A stretch of DNA of 64,000 nt from the NCBI GenBank assembly GCA_022829145.1, contig CM040758.1, positions 14,468,628 through 14,532,627 on the forward strand, read 5' to 3'. The translations under genes and the position numbers were made by a program. Positions 1 through 15,493 of this stretch are shown here, one piece after another; within the stretch, counting starts at the first letter, position 1; each line of letters opens with the position of its first letter. The notes under the pieces were generated by a model. The model did not search any database. It was not told the origin of the DNA and was given only the letters and a program-made list of their open reading frames with translations. This DNA comes from Albula goreensis (lineage: Eukaryota; Chordata; Actinopteri; Albuliformes; Albulidae).

Positions 1-390
1 GAGTGAGAATGACTGCAAAAATAATTGAACAGAATTCAGGGATAAAGGGGCAAATGTCTTCTGAGTTTATCACACAGAGCACACACATGGTTATCAATTG
101 CCCTCAGGTCAGTAGATATAGAAATGAGAGTATTGTCCCATCCTCTTTAATTAACAGCACAAGGAAAAGTAATAATTCATTTTGAATGAGCAGGGTGCTT
201 TCTCACTACTTGCCTTCCCACCTAGACGCCAACCTATATCTGGAAGGCTAAATAATCCCTTGTAATAATTTAAATATTTTGAGTGACCACAACTGACAAC
301 ATGTGGCATGGGATGCCACACAACAAACACTGTTCAAAAATTGTCTTGCTTTATAGAAAATGAGAAGTTCATTCGTTCATTCATTTAAAT

Positions 391-418
391 GTTTGTTTGT
401 TTGTTTGTTCGTTCGTTC
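391..418. repeat. (GTTT)n/(GTTC)n microsatellite
   Basis: About seven tetranucleotide units, GTTT grading into GTTC. Confidence 0.85.
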
Positions 419-3400
419 TCGTTCATTATCCTTTACCGGGAATTTCTCTAGTGCACAAGTGCCAGAGCTCTTCATTCTAGCTCAAAGCAAACTTGATGTG
501 TCGCTACAGTCCCAGCGCCATCTTCCTTTGGAAGTTACTTTTGACACAAAACATTTTGAAAGGGATGAAGTACAAATAAAATATATATCTCCTTTCAAAT
601 ACTTGATTTTAAACCTTTGTGAAAGGGGGACCTTATGCTTAATAATAGTGTATTATAGAAATCTATTAAATCAGCTATTTAAAATAAATTTTCTTTTGTG
701 TTTCTAACATCCATGGCACAGATATGTCTGAACTGGTGAGCTTAATGCAGAAAGCAGAAAAAAACTTGAAAAGCAAATGTTATTTATGGACTAAAGGGTA
801 CATTTCCCTGCTACCAATAAGCTGTCAGAGTAGCTAAAAAATCTGGTAATTTCCTGTATGCCCCAAAGGCTAACATTTCACCAGTTTCCGTCGTTTTCCA
901 TGCAGTCCTGGTCACAGAAAGATAAACAAACATGACCTTTGCTCCACCCTTCTGTGCCTGTGGTGATCATAATATATATGGAATGCTTCACTTTCTTTTG
1001 TGTAGTGTTTGCTGAATGCAAGTCATTTTTAAGAGGGAAAGTGCCAGCACACCTCTATGATGACACAGCTGGGACAGTTTACCTCCCATGATAGTATTAA
1101 CAGCTGAACCCAAACATCTGATCATTGAATTTGATGGAGAGTGATACCACCCTTTGAAATCTTCTCATAACCTTTCAAAAATAATCATTAATGATCATTT
1201 TGCAATCCAGAATCCAAATGCACTCTGTTCAGTTCCCATTAGTTGCAGTTCAGCATTGCTTCAGACAATCTTCAGACAATTTCAAGTGATGAAAACAAGT
1301 TTTAACATTCGACCAGGCATGAGACCATTGTTGCAAATTGTTTGCAACCAATTGTTGCAAAAAACGTTTGTGTGATTTGTATGTTAACATCTCCTGCAGA
1401 GCAAAAAGTGTTAATGCCAAACCACAACCCCCATAGATACCATTAAAAGTCACATTTGAAAAGCCGTTCCACAGATCAGAGCAGCTGGTGAAGGAGTCGA
1501 GCCGTGCAGACGGAGCAGGTTAACATTGCGGATCACCCCACCTCCCACATCAGCTGGAAGTGATGAAGAGGCTGATAAGGCTTTAAGAATGAAGTCAGTG
1601 TGGGCCTTCGGCTCCATTCTGAGCTGCCCTCAGAGAGCTCTCAGAGGCACATTCACTCCATTACCAGATCAGACTTTCATTAGACAATTTCATCATTTCA
1701 ATTCCCCATGCATTAAATTATCTGTACACGTAAACAATATTATTTCCAAATGCCGTGTGTGATCCACTACAATATAAAATATATATTCACTACGACAATA
1801 AATAATGCAGTACTCTGAGGAATTACTGTCACCTTTGATAAAGAGGAATAAAAAAGATGAACGAAATAAACAACATGGTAAAATATTTCCAAATGTGTAG
1901 AATTATTAATAATAATTTCCCTATGTTACACATAATGTACTGATAATATTACAATACACAGTATATGGAATATGAACAGAGACTATAATCACATTGCAAC
2001 ATGAATTCACACTCTGAGGCCAAGGCCACATGGAATGGTATGTTGCACATCTAAGAAAAAGAAAACAACAGAAAAACACAATCTATTTAGTGTCTCAACT
2101 TTTTTTATAACCATGTATTTTTTATATAGTACAAAATATATGGTATTAATGAAAACATAGTTCACTAAACATAATTTACTATTTTTAATTTTAATTTCAT
2201 ACATATGTATCTAAATATAGTAGTTGTAGATTTATTAAAATGTATACCAGTTAAAAAAAATTGGTTGAGGTAATATTTACCGTATATTAGGTGTATTACT
2301 TTCCCATAAGGGGAGAGTTTGGGGACTGTATTTTTAACACTTAATAAAAACCAACAGAGATTGGGTTGCCAAGCAACTGAGGCATATTTACAAAAATACA
2401 GCAGGAAGGTGCAGTAAATACCCAATGAGTTCTGTCAAACTGTCTGTGGGCACTACTACAACTACCATGATTTATAGGCCTGGCTACTGAAATCTCTTCA
2501 AAACAATCCCCAGCTTCTTGGGAGGACATTCTCGGAAAGTTGTGAAAAAAGCATCTGTTCACTTTGACTGTATGTACAACGAGGGTGTGTCAGGCACACC
2601 ACGACTGTACTGAAAGTCACACACGAGGTTGATGGGGACAGGCATTGCAGGATCAGTGTATTCCCTCACAGGCTCTGTAAAAGGGGGAGTGGGGTGGGGT
2701 GCGGTGAGTCCTGAATGATTGAGAAGCCCCAGGGCTGAGAGGAGCCCTAAGTGTGTTCATCAGCGTTAATTGCTAAGGGGATCCGGTGTCATATCTTTTC
2801 ATGGGGCCCAAGATTCCAGGCAGTGTCCTTGATTTCCCTTTTTATTAAAGGAGCAGCTACGCAGCAGTCATACACATGTGCTAATATTTCCCTCCAGATA
2901 CTATGCCACGGACTTTATTAGCATTAGTGTGTTATTATTGTTTGAATATTGTTCTGTTACAACAAGGTGTGTTAAAATGATTATCTAGACTTCAAGAGCA
3001 TAATATATAGTGAACATGAAAGGTGCTAATGGAAATGGAAAAACTTTGCTCTTGATTGGCTGGCTGCTCTCACCTTAGGTTGAAGGTTACAACTGTTTAT
3101 TTATTGTTGTTTGTTGTTTGTTTAAAATTTTCTATGAAGATATTTCAATATCACAAGATCTAACTGGTTCTAAGTGAGACTAAATACATGCATGGTTGGC
3201 CAGTTGGCTGCAGGGTTATTTTTTCTTCCAGAAACTCAAACAAACACATGCAAAAATGCTTCATTATCAAGGCCTCTCCTTCCATCTGACTCAAGCTGCT
3301 GGTCTCATCTGCAGAGATGTGTTGTTTCTGCCCTTGGCTACATCCAGACTGTCTTTGACTGGGTTTGGCCCTAAAGGGTGAGGCTGCTACCATGAAGGAT

Positions 3401-6192
3401 TGTAGCTCAGCCAAGTGTCCTGAGATGAACTGGGAGGGACCAATGGCCTGGAATAAAGAGCCCCAGGTGTGTCCACCGCAAAGCTGGCAGTATACAGTAC
3501 TGAGAGAATGCAGAGTGCCAGAACCAGCCCTATATGTGTGACCTCCTATTGATAAGCAGCTATGTGACATCAAAGTAAGCAGAAGTACAGGCAGGAGGCT
3601 CTAACTTTGCCCTCTTCTCATCACCTTGCTTGGGCCCTGTGTTGTTTACTTAGCAACTGTGCTCAGTACTGAGACTAACATAAGCAATGAAATAACAGCC
3701 AATAACAGAACCCTTAGTCTGTCTTCTGTTGTTTGATTACATATTTTTTATGACACAATTTTGAAATATCTGAAAGACATTGGGTGTGCTGAGGAAAAAT
3801 AAGTGTTCCAGTCTCAGTGGCCTAGCACCAAGGCTCAGAATTATTGCGGAAAAAAAAATAAATAACTTTTATGAGTTTTAATGACTAATGTAACATTATT
3901 GCAATGGGAGACTCTTGTGTTCTCAGACACGGACATGCATTTTAAGGATGTAATTAATCTGGGAGGCCTTGAGATGGAACTGTGTGCATCCGGTGTTGCT
4001 CTGTGTAAAACTTTTAATCTTGGTAATATTCATCCCATCATGGACTCAATTTAAGCAACTGTGATTAGTAAGTGATTGTAATAAAACTTTGGCAGAAGTT
4101 GGTATAACTTTCACATAGCATTAATTTAACATAGCAAAACTGTGTAATGGCTGTGTTTGCATGTTAGAACAGTTTGCCCACCAGTCCATCACACTGATTT
4201 GATGGCTCTACGCCACAGTCAATTCATTTGAACTGTGAAAAAAATGGAAATACCTGGACCAATAAGAGACGGTGAGGAAGAGTAAAGGCTGTTGCACAAA
4301 ACATTGACTATGTAAATGTAAATGAAGGGGATTCTCAATTCTCAAGGAAAGGGGAATTTATTCATTAATGCTGGCTAGCTAAGTGTACTGTAGATCTCAT
4401 GGGCACAGATGCCCAGCACTGCTTTGGTTTGGCTTCAGGGCTTTAGCATTACACCATCATGGGCGCATTGCCCAGTTTTAACAGCTCATTATCAGCATTG
4501 TAAACATCCTTTGTGTCTCGATTTTTGAAACTGATGTATGAATTGAAATCTTGAAAAGTAAAGCCAATGTTTCATGCTTCTTTGAATATGTGTATGATGA
4601 AGCTTATTCAAAACACCATTTGACCATAATTGGTGTAATGAATTGGGATAATAAATCAGTTTTGTCATTTCTTTATTTTCTTGTGATGGACATTATATAT
4701 ATATATTATAATGCCGATTATAAAGTGTGTCTAGTTTATCTTAAAACTACAAAAAAGAATAAAACTAGAAAGAAAAGACTAGAAGAAAATAAAGAATAAA
4801 ATTAGTGTCACATTGTCCATTGTGGCCATTTCATAGAGCATTGCTGCTGTTGTCAGCCAGACAAATGACTTGAGGCTGGAAGCTTGGACCTGAAAGCAGT
4901 ACATAGGGCTCATAACAGTTTAATAAGCAACATCCTAAAGAAATAATGGCTGCCTCAATATGGGACATGTTGCTGTGAATTCCACCATCCCAGGTCTTGT
5001 GTTATATTGATCTTTATTGTGAAAACAACTGCCAGGGGCCTATCGACCATAACCAACAAACAGCCCAGCGTGTCCTGACTTGACTAAATTGAATGGACAT
5101 CTCTGTGAGCTAGCGCTGGTGCAGAGGCCGCTGTTCAGAGCTGCAACTGGCATTCTGAACATATCAGGCAAGAGACGCACTCAGCTGCATGACTGCCAAG
5201 CAAGAGGAAAAATAACTTCAGGTGTATTGTAACTAACAGAAAAACAGAGCTTAGATAACTCTGGCATGAGAATGGTTGAAAAGCAGTTGCTTTTAAGGCC
5301 CGACCAGTAACATGCTTAGCAAAAACCTGCTACGCGGTGTGAATAAACGAAAATCTCTCTTTTTTTGGCCCTTGATTAGGAGGCCATTGTTAGTGTTTTT
5401 CATTTTTAATAAAGAGTCCCTACTCCTCTTGGCCCTCATACAAATAATCCCCCAAAACAGATAGTAAGTACATTTTATATTAGTATCAATGCCAGGGTCA
5501 TGACATCTTTCGAACCTGTAATTTCTTACATTATATTGACTGTGGAATGTTTGAGTGAATAGGCCAGTTTACTTCAAATTGGTAAAACAAATTCACTTCA
5601 AGGGAAATAAGTCGACATTGCCACATTCCCTTAGTCAAGACTGCAGATTAAGAAACCAATAAAATTAATTAAATTTTACTCTATATTACAGAAATACTAA
5701 CTCCTTTCATTAATATAACAATACTACAAAAAGTGCAAACAGACCATTTGTTAATTAACATTATTATTTGCCATGTTTTTTTTTCCCTAAACCTTTGCAA
5801 CTCTAGTCAGCCTAAGCGTTCTGAGTAGGAAATAATTCTTTCTGTGTCTGCTGTGACATACTTTGTGTTGTGGATGTGATAGGAAGCCCTATGTCTGTGT
5901 TCTACTGATAAAGCAACAGAAACAAAACCATTTTACTTCTGACTACGATGTAGAAAACTGGTCCTTTTTTAATGTTTTCAGCAAATTAAAATTATTTTGG
6001 CTAAGGTAAACTTATCCAAGTGAATAAATTGTTCCAATAATCTAATGTTCTCAGCCTGAATGGAATAAAGGATTGTTGATGCACAGTTGAGCGAATGTTG
6101 GCACATGAGCTGAATATATTCTTTATATCATGTGGACCATGAAAAAAGACTGGGTAAGTTCAAAAAGTTCCCATGCAGACTCTTTTAAATTG

Positions 6193-6243
<51 letters not shown>

Positions 6244-6252
6244 GTTCATTGG

Positions 6253-6333
<81 letters not shown>

Positions 6334-6350
6334 GCCAATGAACTATATGT
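6193..6350. repeat. A35 run followed by an AT-rich hairpin
   Basis: A run of 35 A residues (6193-6227) is followed by alternating TA. A 16-nt arm reading ATAGTTCATTGGCATT (6241-6256) has its exact reverse complement at 6331-6346. The spacer between them is almost pure (AT)n. The whole could fold into a long cruciform or hairpin. It may be a small inverted-repeat element or a microsatellite expanded inside a palindrome. Confidence 0.85.
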
Positions 6351-9300
6351 AATGGACAAAATAAGTGTGTAACTGAGCACTTAATCAAAGGAAGTGTATG
6401 AAAATTAATTAGAGAACATAATTTTATCTTCCCACCTTGCCGTTAGCACTTTTGGAACATCAGTGGGGTTTGTACACTACAAACAGAATACAGATGAGCG
6501 CCCTAACACACTAATGATGTATAATGGAATGAAGATCCCATAACCCAGTTCAAACATCCAACACATAATGAATGAAAACTTTCAACAGACATTTGAGGGA
6601 ATTTTGTTGACATGAGAAGAAGATCACTCTGATGGGAATATTTTCATTAGTGCAAAGAGTAGTATAAAGGCAAGCAAGGGCTGACTAAATTTACAGTTTG
6701 TGAACCATACCACAAAGCACACCACAGGTCAATCTCTTAGGTCCCATAACATTTGTACTGCTAAGGTAATCATACACTATAATGCCAATTGATTTCAGTC
6801 ATCCTTCAATGGTTCTAAGATTATTTTAGGACCAAGAGGGATTTGGTAAAAGGGTCCCAGTTGTAAGACCAGACCACAGACCAGACACATAGATCAGGCA
6901 CCTGTTGAGAGCACAGTCTACGTAGAGCCTGATCCATTATCCTATAATAGTTTACATGTAACAAGGGTCAACCTAAACAGTTAGAATTGTTTGAACAGTT
7001 CCCTCTGGTGCCCTTCTCTGGTGCTGAAGAACTAGATGAGACTGTAGCAGAGTGACTTGGCCTAGATCCCACAGCCATGGATGAATGACAGAGCAGATAA
7101 GCCCACATGATGCTGCAGTGGATAAGTGGTGATGTGTCACTGCTCTGTGAAGACTGGACTGCTACAAAAGATACCCACGCCTGCACCACAGCCATGAGAG
7201 ATCACACATATAGTATCGAAAGTAAAGCATAGGTTATATCAGTTAGCAAATCAGTGTCTGTACTGTCCTATTGTGCCTCCTAGTTAAAATCAGTACTTAA
7301 AACAAGAAAAACTTAGATGAAAAACGTATCATAGAAACACATGCATGGCAACACAAACATGGACATTGCTCTATTAAGGTTTTCTAAATGGTAAGGATTC
7401 CACCTTTTCTCTGTAGACACAATACAAATTACTATCTCATGACACATCACTAATAAAACAACCACTGTGTAAAATAAAGATACATATTGTAATTATAAAA
7501 TAATAAAGTAATTTAATTTACAGTTTACTAATATAATAATACATTAATTTTGTATTTTTATACTGTGATGAGGTTTTTTTTTTTAACTGAGTAATGAAAC
7601 AAACAGCATTGGGAATAACACATAAGTTAAAACCATTAATGCCCAACATAAAAGATAAAATCAATGGGTAAAAATCTTCTATGTATGTTCTTTGACATGC
7701 TAATTAGGTCAATCGGTTTCTGCAATACAAGGATCTAAACTCCAAGGTCACAGGCACCATTTACTCTGTCTTCCATATGATTAGCTGAACACACAACCTT
7801 GTGGTGTTAGGGTGGGCAGACCACAAGGCTGCAGGGCCATGGGCAGCTGGTCCACTGCTAACACACCACAGCCGGTACCTGAGGAAATTCAGCAATGACC
7901 AACATTCATTTGATGACCTTTCATCTTCCAATGCGGTTGCACTGGGCTCTGGGGCTCGTTTTTCCCCTTTTCTCTCTTTCCTGTTGAGATTGTGTTCCAT
8001 GTTCAGCTGCCATCATTTCACTCAAGCATGGCACTCATAAAAGACACCCCCCCCCCCCCACTCTGAACTACCTTCATGACTTTACGGTGTTGAGCACAGG
8101 ATAATTACACATGAACTCTAAGTAAGCTCTTGGTGGATATCAGCTCCAATACCCTGCAGTAATCCCTTCCAATCCAAATCCAAACATACTCCATAGGGCC
8201 CCCAGTGTGCAGGAGGAAGAGGAACGTAATGAGTGGTTCCAGTATTACACACGACCCCTCCCAATGCCTGCATACGGTCCCATGCACAGTATAGCTCTGA
8301 GTGCTGTGGATAATGGGAGCACCTCAGCTGGCTCACATTTAATGGTAACAGTGTGCTAGCACAGTAAGCCAGTGTGAAATAAGATGCAGCATTTTAATCT
8401 TACATTAAAGCCAGGGTCTTTGAGTCACATAGTAAATGTAACTATATGTAAGTATATGTCATGAACACTAAATTGTGGTGACTATATTCTGTTATCGCTA
8501 AATTTCACATGCAAATTTTACCCAGTCTTACATAAAGCACAGAATAATTATTTGAAGAAGTTTTAAGTCATATGAGAAAAAGTACATTCAGAGGCAGTCA
8601 GAGGGAAACTATAAAATCTCAACATCCTCTCTTCGGGGCAGAGAAGCATGTTGCACAGTTAATTAGCTCAGCTTTTCACTGGTGGAATGAGTATAAAACT
8701 TTACAGATTTTATCAAAAGAGACAATCATGATAAAATCTTCTCAAATTAATATATTATGCTAAGGGTTTATTAGACTTTCCCCATATGTCACTGCTTTCT
8801 GGCCCAAGCCTGGTAGCTAAACTGAGAATATAGGATCAGTACCAATTACTCTGACTTCACGTTTTGGTGGTATTACAATTAATGACAGACTCTGTAGCTT
8901 AAAGGGCCTGTGTCTGAAATTTGTGGAAGACTGATGACACCAGTGATAACTCTGTCTAACACCGTCTAAATGGTAATGTCAGCACATTAGCTCTCTCTTT
9001 CTCATTGAGCACAATTTTAGTATTGATAACTATATCATTACAATGTGACACAAATATATGCCAACTCCAGTCAAGATGTGTATACCAGAAATGTCATAAA
9101 TATGTAATCTATTGACCCGGAAAATGTAAATATTGTAAAATACCCCTCACATCCACTTGGTTGCTTCTGATTACAGAACAGCATTTAATGTTACTCTGAC
9201 CCTAAAAGAGAGCTTTAATTCAGGGTGCAATGCCCAAATGTCCAATTTAAATAAAAAAGACATTTTAATTTTGTTTATCATTTATTTAATAGTACTTATA

Positions 9301-12300
9301 TTGCCTGCCGGGAACCCACAGAGGAGCCTGTATGTAATTCTAAAATAATGATTTTTAAAATGTACATTTTACTGCAAAGTATGGCAAGCTATTTATCACC
9401 CATTCCTTTTAACTGAGCAAACATGTCAAATATAATTTTGTATCATTTTGATTGACAGTAAAGCCTTTTTGAACCTGAATAAACAAAATATTTTTTAAAA
9501 GAGGGGAAAAAACTTTTTTTTTTAAATATTGAGAAGGCGCAATGGAAAAACTAGCAGTTTTTGATGTCTAGTCTGGGAAACCCTGTGTTAAATTTTGTTT
9601 TCTTTCTTGGCTTGCTGTCGTCAGTACTGACCTTCCCCAGCAACACCCATCACCATGCTGAGTGCATTTATTTTCAGCTCAGTGATTACCACTCAAGGCA
9701 TTTTTTCTTTCCATGTCTTGTCAATCAATTACTTGAATGACATGTGTATTTGCTAAAGAATTTTGATGACAAGTAGAATAATGTAATATACAATCCACGT
9801 GCCTAAGGTTAGAAAAACAAACCTGCAGTAACTTTTACACCCAGCACATGTAAACACTTGACATGTTTTCAATTTGAAAAGCAGAATACAGTTATTTTTC
9901 AGAGGGAAATCAGCTTTGGAAAATCATGGGAAAATGACAGCAAAATAGTTTAATTTAGCTGAGTAAAGTGGATATGTTTCTGAGTATTTAACCATGACAA
10001 CTGAGCCATACTCAAAATAAAAGTTGAGTTGAACTCCTGAATATAACAACACAACATGCCTCTGAATCGGGTTTTCACATTCAGATGTGCAGGTATGCAA
10101 AGGTCAGCGGTAAGACTTATCTCCTGGTGGTCATTACATTACCTCAACGTCTCATATAATATTTATGATACAAAACCAATTCATGCACCCAGGCCAACAT
10201 TCCTGAGAGCTAATGAGACAGACACTTTAATCCTCAGCAATCAGAGAGGCCCTCAAATACTGAATTACAGTTTGATGAACTTCAACAATTGTCTGGCAGG
10301 GGTGGAATCACACGTTTTATTATCTTTGTACATTGGATTTGCGGAGCATAAATCATGCCTTCTCAGCTAATCCCTTCTCCAGACATGATTGTAGGTGAAA
10401 ACGCATCAGTAATATTCCAATCATGTGGATGAGCTCGAAAATGCAGAATTATGTGGAAGGTATTTGTCAATGAGCTTTTATGAGCCTCAATGTACTTGAA
10501 TGTGAACACTGCAAAATACACTCCCACGATATCAACCGATGCTGTGGAGTAAAATACTTCTTTGCACCATAAGGACAAATGTATCTTATCAAATGTACAC
10601 CAGTGTAGGTTACAGGTGATATTCACAGTGTCACTGTGCTGCATGCAATTCATAAAACGTTTAATAGTTGGCACACTGTTTATTATCAATGAGAACACCA
10701 CCTGCCACTGTACAGAATATGACAGAGTCTTCTGATTCTTTATGTTAGGTTGGTTAGGTTGATTTTCAATGGGAATGAGGGCAATGAAACATTAATTAAC
10801 TTTCTTTCATTGTTCTGCACTAATCAAAGTGATTACATTAACAATATGAGATGATTTTCTGTTCATTCATCATATTATTAAATCTTTGTTATTACTGTCA
10901 CACAAACACATCAGATGAAAACATGTATGAGCAAGGTCATGAATGGCACTTGCAAACATCTCTGTTGACTGTAAGTATGTTTAGCTATTCAGTACTCATT
11001 GTGGTACAATCTACACACCACATGGTGTAACCAGTAGAAAATAAAATCTGGAAAACATTGGCATGCTCATCCTATTGACTTAATCGGCCAAAGTTTTCTC
11101 TCAAGCCAGGGATATACTGCTAAACATCGCAATCACCTTTTTATGGAGTTGGCTGCATAAAAGCTAAGAGAAACCCCTTAAATTTGAAAAGTACTGGGTG
11201 TCCCTTTCAGTGGTGATTATGATCAGCCATCTTAGTCATTTATATGGTTCAGTGTCACTAGAAACACATTTAATTGCAATCTCTCTACAATCTCTTAACT
11301 TGGAAAATACTTAAATATGAGACCACATGCAAGAATTAAAAAGAGCTAGAATTAATATTACTCCTGAAAGATACAAAGTCCGTCTATGGGTGTTGCATGC
11401 ACTTGAGGGGCTTAGGGCAAGGATGCACTGTGAAGGCTACAGTCAATTTCCCATGAGCCATTGCACACTGTGGGTGGCAACAGATGGAGCAATATGTGAT
11501 TAGCAACTCTTCTGTCCAGTGAAATAGGGTTACTCTACAGGAAATTCCCTACGCAACGCAGCTAGATCAAGCAAGACCTTAAGACAACTCTTGACTTACT
11601 GTGTGTCAGCAGCAGTTACTGTCGCGGTCACATTTTAAAATGCCAGTTTTTGGTCAAAGTCTCAGCTTGAAAAAGCAGTACATAACCCCTGAAATGACTT
11701 TCTGGCCTCTGTTGGTGCTGATTATACTGAAATGAATATAACATACCAAATGTGGCCACCTCTGTCTGGAGAGTCTGGAGAAAGCCACGGGGTTTTAGTC
11801 CTCACATTCCAATTAGTGACCAATTTACACCCAAGAAACCAAGTCAATTAGTGAGCTGTGTAATGAACTGTGTTAATTTATGAAACGATGAAACACAGCA
11901 CACTCTGTGGCTCTTTAGGACTGCAGTTGTGGACCATAATAATATTTGTATATTTGTAATTTATAAACTGCAACAAAATTGTCTATCATAAAGTACCCCT
12001 GAAACCAATTTAAACTCAATTAAAATTGGTTCCCTTTGTGTGATGTACCTAATGCAGAAAGCATGATTGTTGCTGTTCCATCCACATATAGATCCAGTTA
12101 TTATTCTTGTTCTACCCTACCTGTAGACCCAGTGCAACCGATGTCGGCCCTAGAAAACAAGTGAGGCAAGTTGCAAACCATGAATTTTTCAAATCACCTG
12201 TATTAATTGATCAATTCTGTATCAATAACAAAGAGAGCTAATACCCACTGTGGCTTTGCAGGACTAGGATTGAGGACCTCTGTACAATGATGCAGCTCAG

Positions 12301-13406
12301 TTTATTTTCCAGCTATAGGTATTATTACAAGGATATTTACCCTCAATCATGTTGTCATAGAAACATTTTCTGGTCAAACTAGATTTACATCTCATTATAA
12401 AATTATGAAGTATTTGTTTTACAGTGTAACTGGTGGAATATTATTCATTTTTACAGAAAATGCAAGTTCCAGACAGGAGCATTTCAGAATGGACTGGGTT
12501 TGTTTGGCATATATTTAATACCAACTTTCTAAAAAAAAAAAAAAATAAAATAAAATACAAGAAAGTGTTCCATCTATTCCATTGTCTGCTGTACATTTTT
12601 ACTGTGTTGGTAACTGTCCAATGATAACTATGTGAGAGATGTAAATCCTACTTATACTTAATGTTCCAGACTAAAGATAAGCCATGCAACAAAAGATTGG
12701 AATCCTGCAGTCTAGACAATAGCACCGGTAATGACCACGATAAACTCATCCAATTAAAAAATTAGTTCAAAAGCTTGATAACAACATCCTCTATACCTTT
12801 AAATGTTCAGTATAATACAAATAAATAGAACGACAATAAGAAAATACAAACCAGTTAAATGTACGTTGTCGGACAGCAGCACTGCTGCATTGGGTCATAG
12901 CCTGACCTCTTGTACTACAGAGAGAGGAAGTGGTTAACTGCCTACCTTCCTCACAAGGGTATTAGTGATGACAATCTTTTAATCTGGGTCAGTTAAACTT
13001 GAACTGCTGTGCATGGTGCTTATTAATTTTCACTGTCAGAAAAGCCACAAATGACAAATCTCTTCACTGGAACTGGACAGTGTGTCCAGAGGCATTAGAT
13101 GCCTTCTAAGAATCCTGCTATTTTCCACTTGCTTATGGTAGATATGCTATCCCTTTGACTGTCTGTTTGGTAGGATCATTTCCGAGATTGTCCATACCAC
13201 TTAAAATAGATGACACAGTTAGTTTTAATATTAAAAAAGAATCCCAACATGTTTACTGCATACAGGTAAATGATTCAACATTGATGCTTGGATTCAGCTG
13301 GCATCAGTCCTTGCCCTTGACTGAGAACGTATACAAGTATTTCTTTATTTTATTTCTTGCTACGTAATGAGCATACTGAATGTGTTCATGCCGTACAGGA
13401 ACACTG

Positions 13407-13648
13407 TAGGGGCAGCTTGCAGTCTAGTGGCTAAGGCACATGACAGGGACCCCTGAGGTTGGTGGCTTGAGCCCCAGCCCAGCCACAGCAACAACACCAT
13501 TGCTGCTGGGCCCTTCAGCAAGGACCCTGACCCCACATTGCTCCCAGGGGTGACTGGCCCTTGGTTAGCCTAATCAACTGTAAGTCACCTTGGATAAAAA
13601 CATCAACTAAATGACTCTAATGTTATGTAATGTAATGTAATGTAACAC
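13407..13648 (+). mobile_element. tRNA-derived SINE (V-SINE-like)
   Basis: The 5' part resembles a tRNA promoter: an A-box-like TAGTGGCTAAGGCAC and a B-box-like GGCTTGAGCCCC. The central part resembles teleost SINE sequence (CCCTTCAGCAAGG). The 3' part carries the widespread teleost LINE-matched tail (AAGTCACCTTGGATAAAAAC), ending in repeated TGTAA units. This is a full-length but mutated copy inside a receptor intron. Confidence 0.8.
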
Positions 13649-14648
13649 CACTGAGTCATAAACAGAACCTGCTTGTACTTTAAAACCTTAAATGGCTTTG
13701 CTGCTAAGTGGTAGACATAATAACATCTTCTGCAGTATCTACTTTGCACTGTGATTAAATTCTATGAATGTTCTCTGTATTATTTGCATATCCAGGATGC
13801 AATTTCCTCAATAGCTTAAGTTTCCTGTAAACAAAAGAGCAAAAGATGATATGCGAGGACAGGTTCAATTTAATTGCAGTACTGATTCTTACCTAGAACC
13901 TAAACTTAGAGCCAGTATATATTTGTACACATTCAACATCACAGAGTGATTAATGGGAAATGCTTCTACAACCATTTTTTGTCTAAATTTGTTTTGCCTC
14001 AAAAGAGCCAAAACTGAAACCGGCCTCAAAGGAGAATTTTCTTCTTGATAACGTTTTGCTTCACTCTTTTTCCTAGTATAAATGCAACTGTATATTCATG
14101 TAATTATTTTCTTGCAAGAGCAGAAGTTGAAAGTAATAGTAACAAAAATACATCTTTCTCTGCAAATGTCTCCTTAGCTCAGTAACGCACAAACCCCCAT
14201 AATTAATTTCCATCTCAACTGCCTTCAATTTCAGTACATGAGCCACAAATGATCATTTTTTTTATTCTTCTTGCTTTAAGAAATGTTAAAAATGTGAAAA
14301 AGTGTTGGCTAAAGCATGTTGTTCTGGTAATTGATCTTAGAGCAATATAGCTGCTGTAAATTAGGCATGAGGCATGCTTTCCCATTGGAACTTGATGAGA
14401 TGAGCCCTGGGATTCATGAATGGCAGGCTCTAAATTAATGTGCTGCTAAATATTAATTTGAAAATTCACATACTCATACACACATTTAATGCTTGTAGGT
14501 TTGTGCAGAACTGACTAATCTTGGTGCTGGAGAGCAGAATTTGTTCTCTGGTTTTAGTTGTAACTCAGCACCAGATCAATTCAAACACTTTTTTAGCACT
14601 ACTCATCTGGGGCTTCAGTTATCACACTTGGTATGAATTTCACTCTGA

Positions 14649-15493
14649 GGGCCAAATTTAACTTGGAATAGTTGCAGCGGAAAAATATTTGCTCATATAG
14701 AGACAGTTCCGCAGTCAAAAACAAAATTAATGACCGATTTACTAAGACCTGGTCTAATTACACCATTAAAAAATTAAACGCCCTCATGTCGCAATTGTGT
14801 GGAAGGAGACACCTATATAAAGGCCAGATATGACATGCTGCTTACACATCCAGATAGCAAGGCAATGCGAAATGGATGTGGAGCAACCAGGCCCAAGTAG
14901 TGAGGGAACCTAAAGAAAAATGAAACTTAAATGTGCTGACCAGGTAACAGATATAATGGACAAAAATCGTTGTATGATGGAACAACGCCTCTGTAAGATC
15001 CGGCATCACCACAGCGGGCAGAGAATTTGATCTTTGGGTGTGTGGCTCAGATTCCTCCAGCTATGCGATTATCCTGTGACTGTGTAACCTGTGTAACGTC
15101 ATGTCAGTATTTGCGATTATGTTGTGTAACAGAGTATAATTCTTGGACGGCGCAAAATTTCCACCTGCTTTCAGAAGCAGTAAAAATTCCCACGCAATGA
15201 TGGTAGTCGCAGTTACTGCAAGGTTTTGTAAATTAGACAGAATAATTAATAGGCCTCATTTGCAATAGCTCCACCCTGTTTTAGCACCTTCACCCCGAGT
15301 ATACATATGCATGAAGAGATTTTACTATGTATCAAGAGGAAAGTCGCAAAGTGACGTAGTCACCGCAAATCCCATTTTAATAGCGATTTTCGCCCATTCT
15401 GACTGTTTAGTAATTTGTGCCTACATACCAACACATTTTAGCGGCTGCTTTTATGCCTGAAAAGCATTCAAAACCCTTTAGTAAATCTGGCCC
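14649..15493. mobile_element. Non-autonomous DNA transposon, PIF-Harbinger-like
   Basis: The left end reads GGGCCAAATTTA (14649-14660) and the right end is TAAATCTGGCCC (15482-15493), an imperfect terminal inverted repeat differing at one position. Both ends are flanked by TGA (14646-14648 and 15494-15496), which fits a 3-bp target-site duplication of the PIF-Harbinger type. No transposase frame is present, so this is a passive 845-bp element. The superfamily is inferred from end and TSD structure only. Confidence 0.55.

Noticed and set aside
3160..3573. 137-codon minus-strand open frame in the tacr3 intron
   Set aside because: It does not contain the TM6/TM7 motifs expected of the missing receptor exons and matches no family I know.
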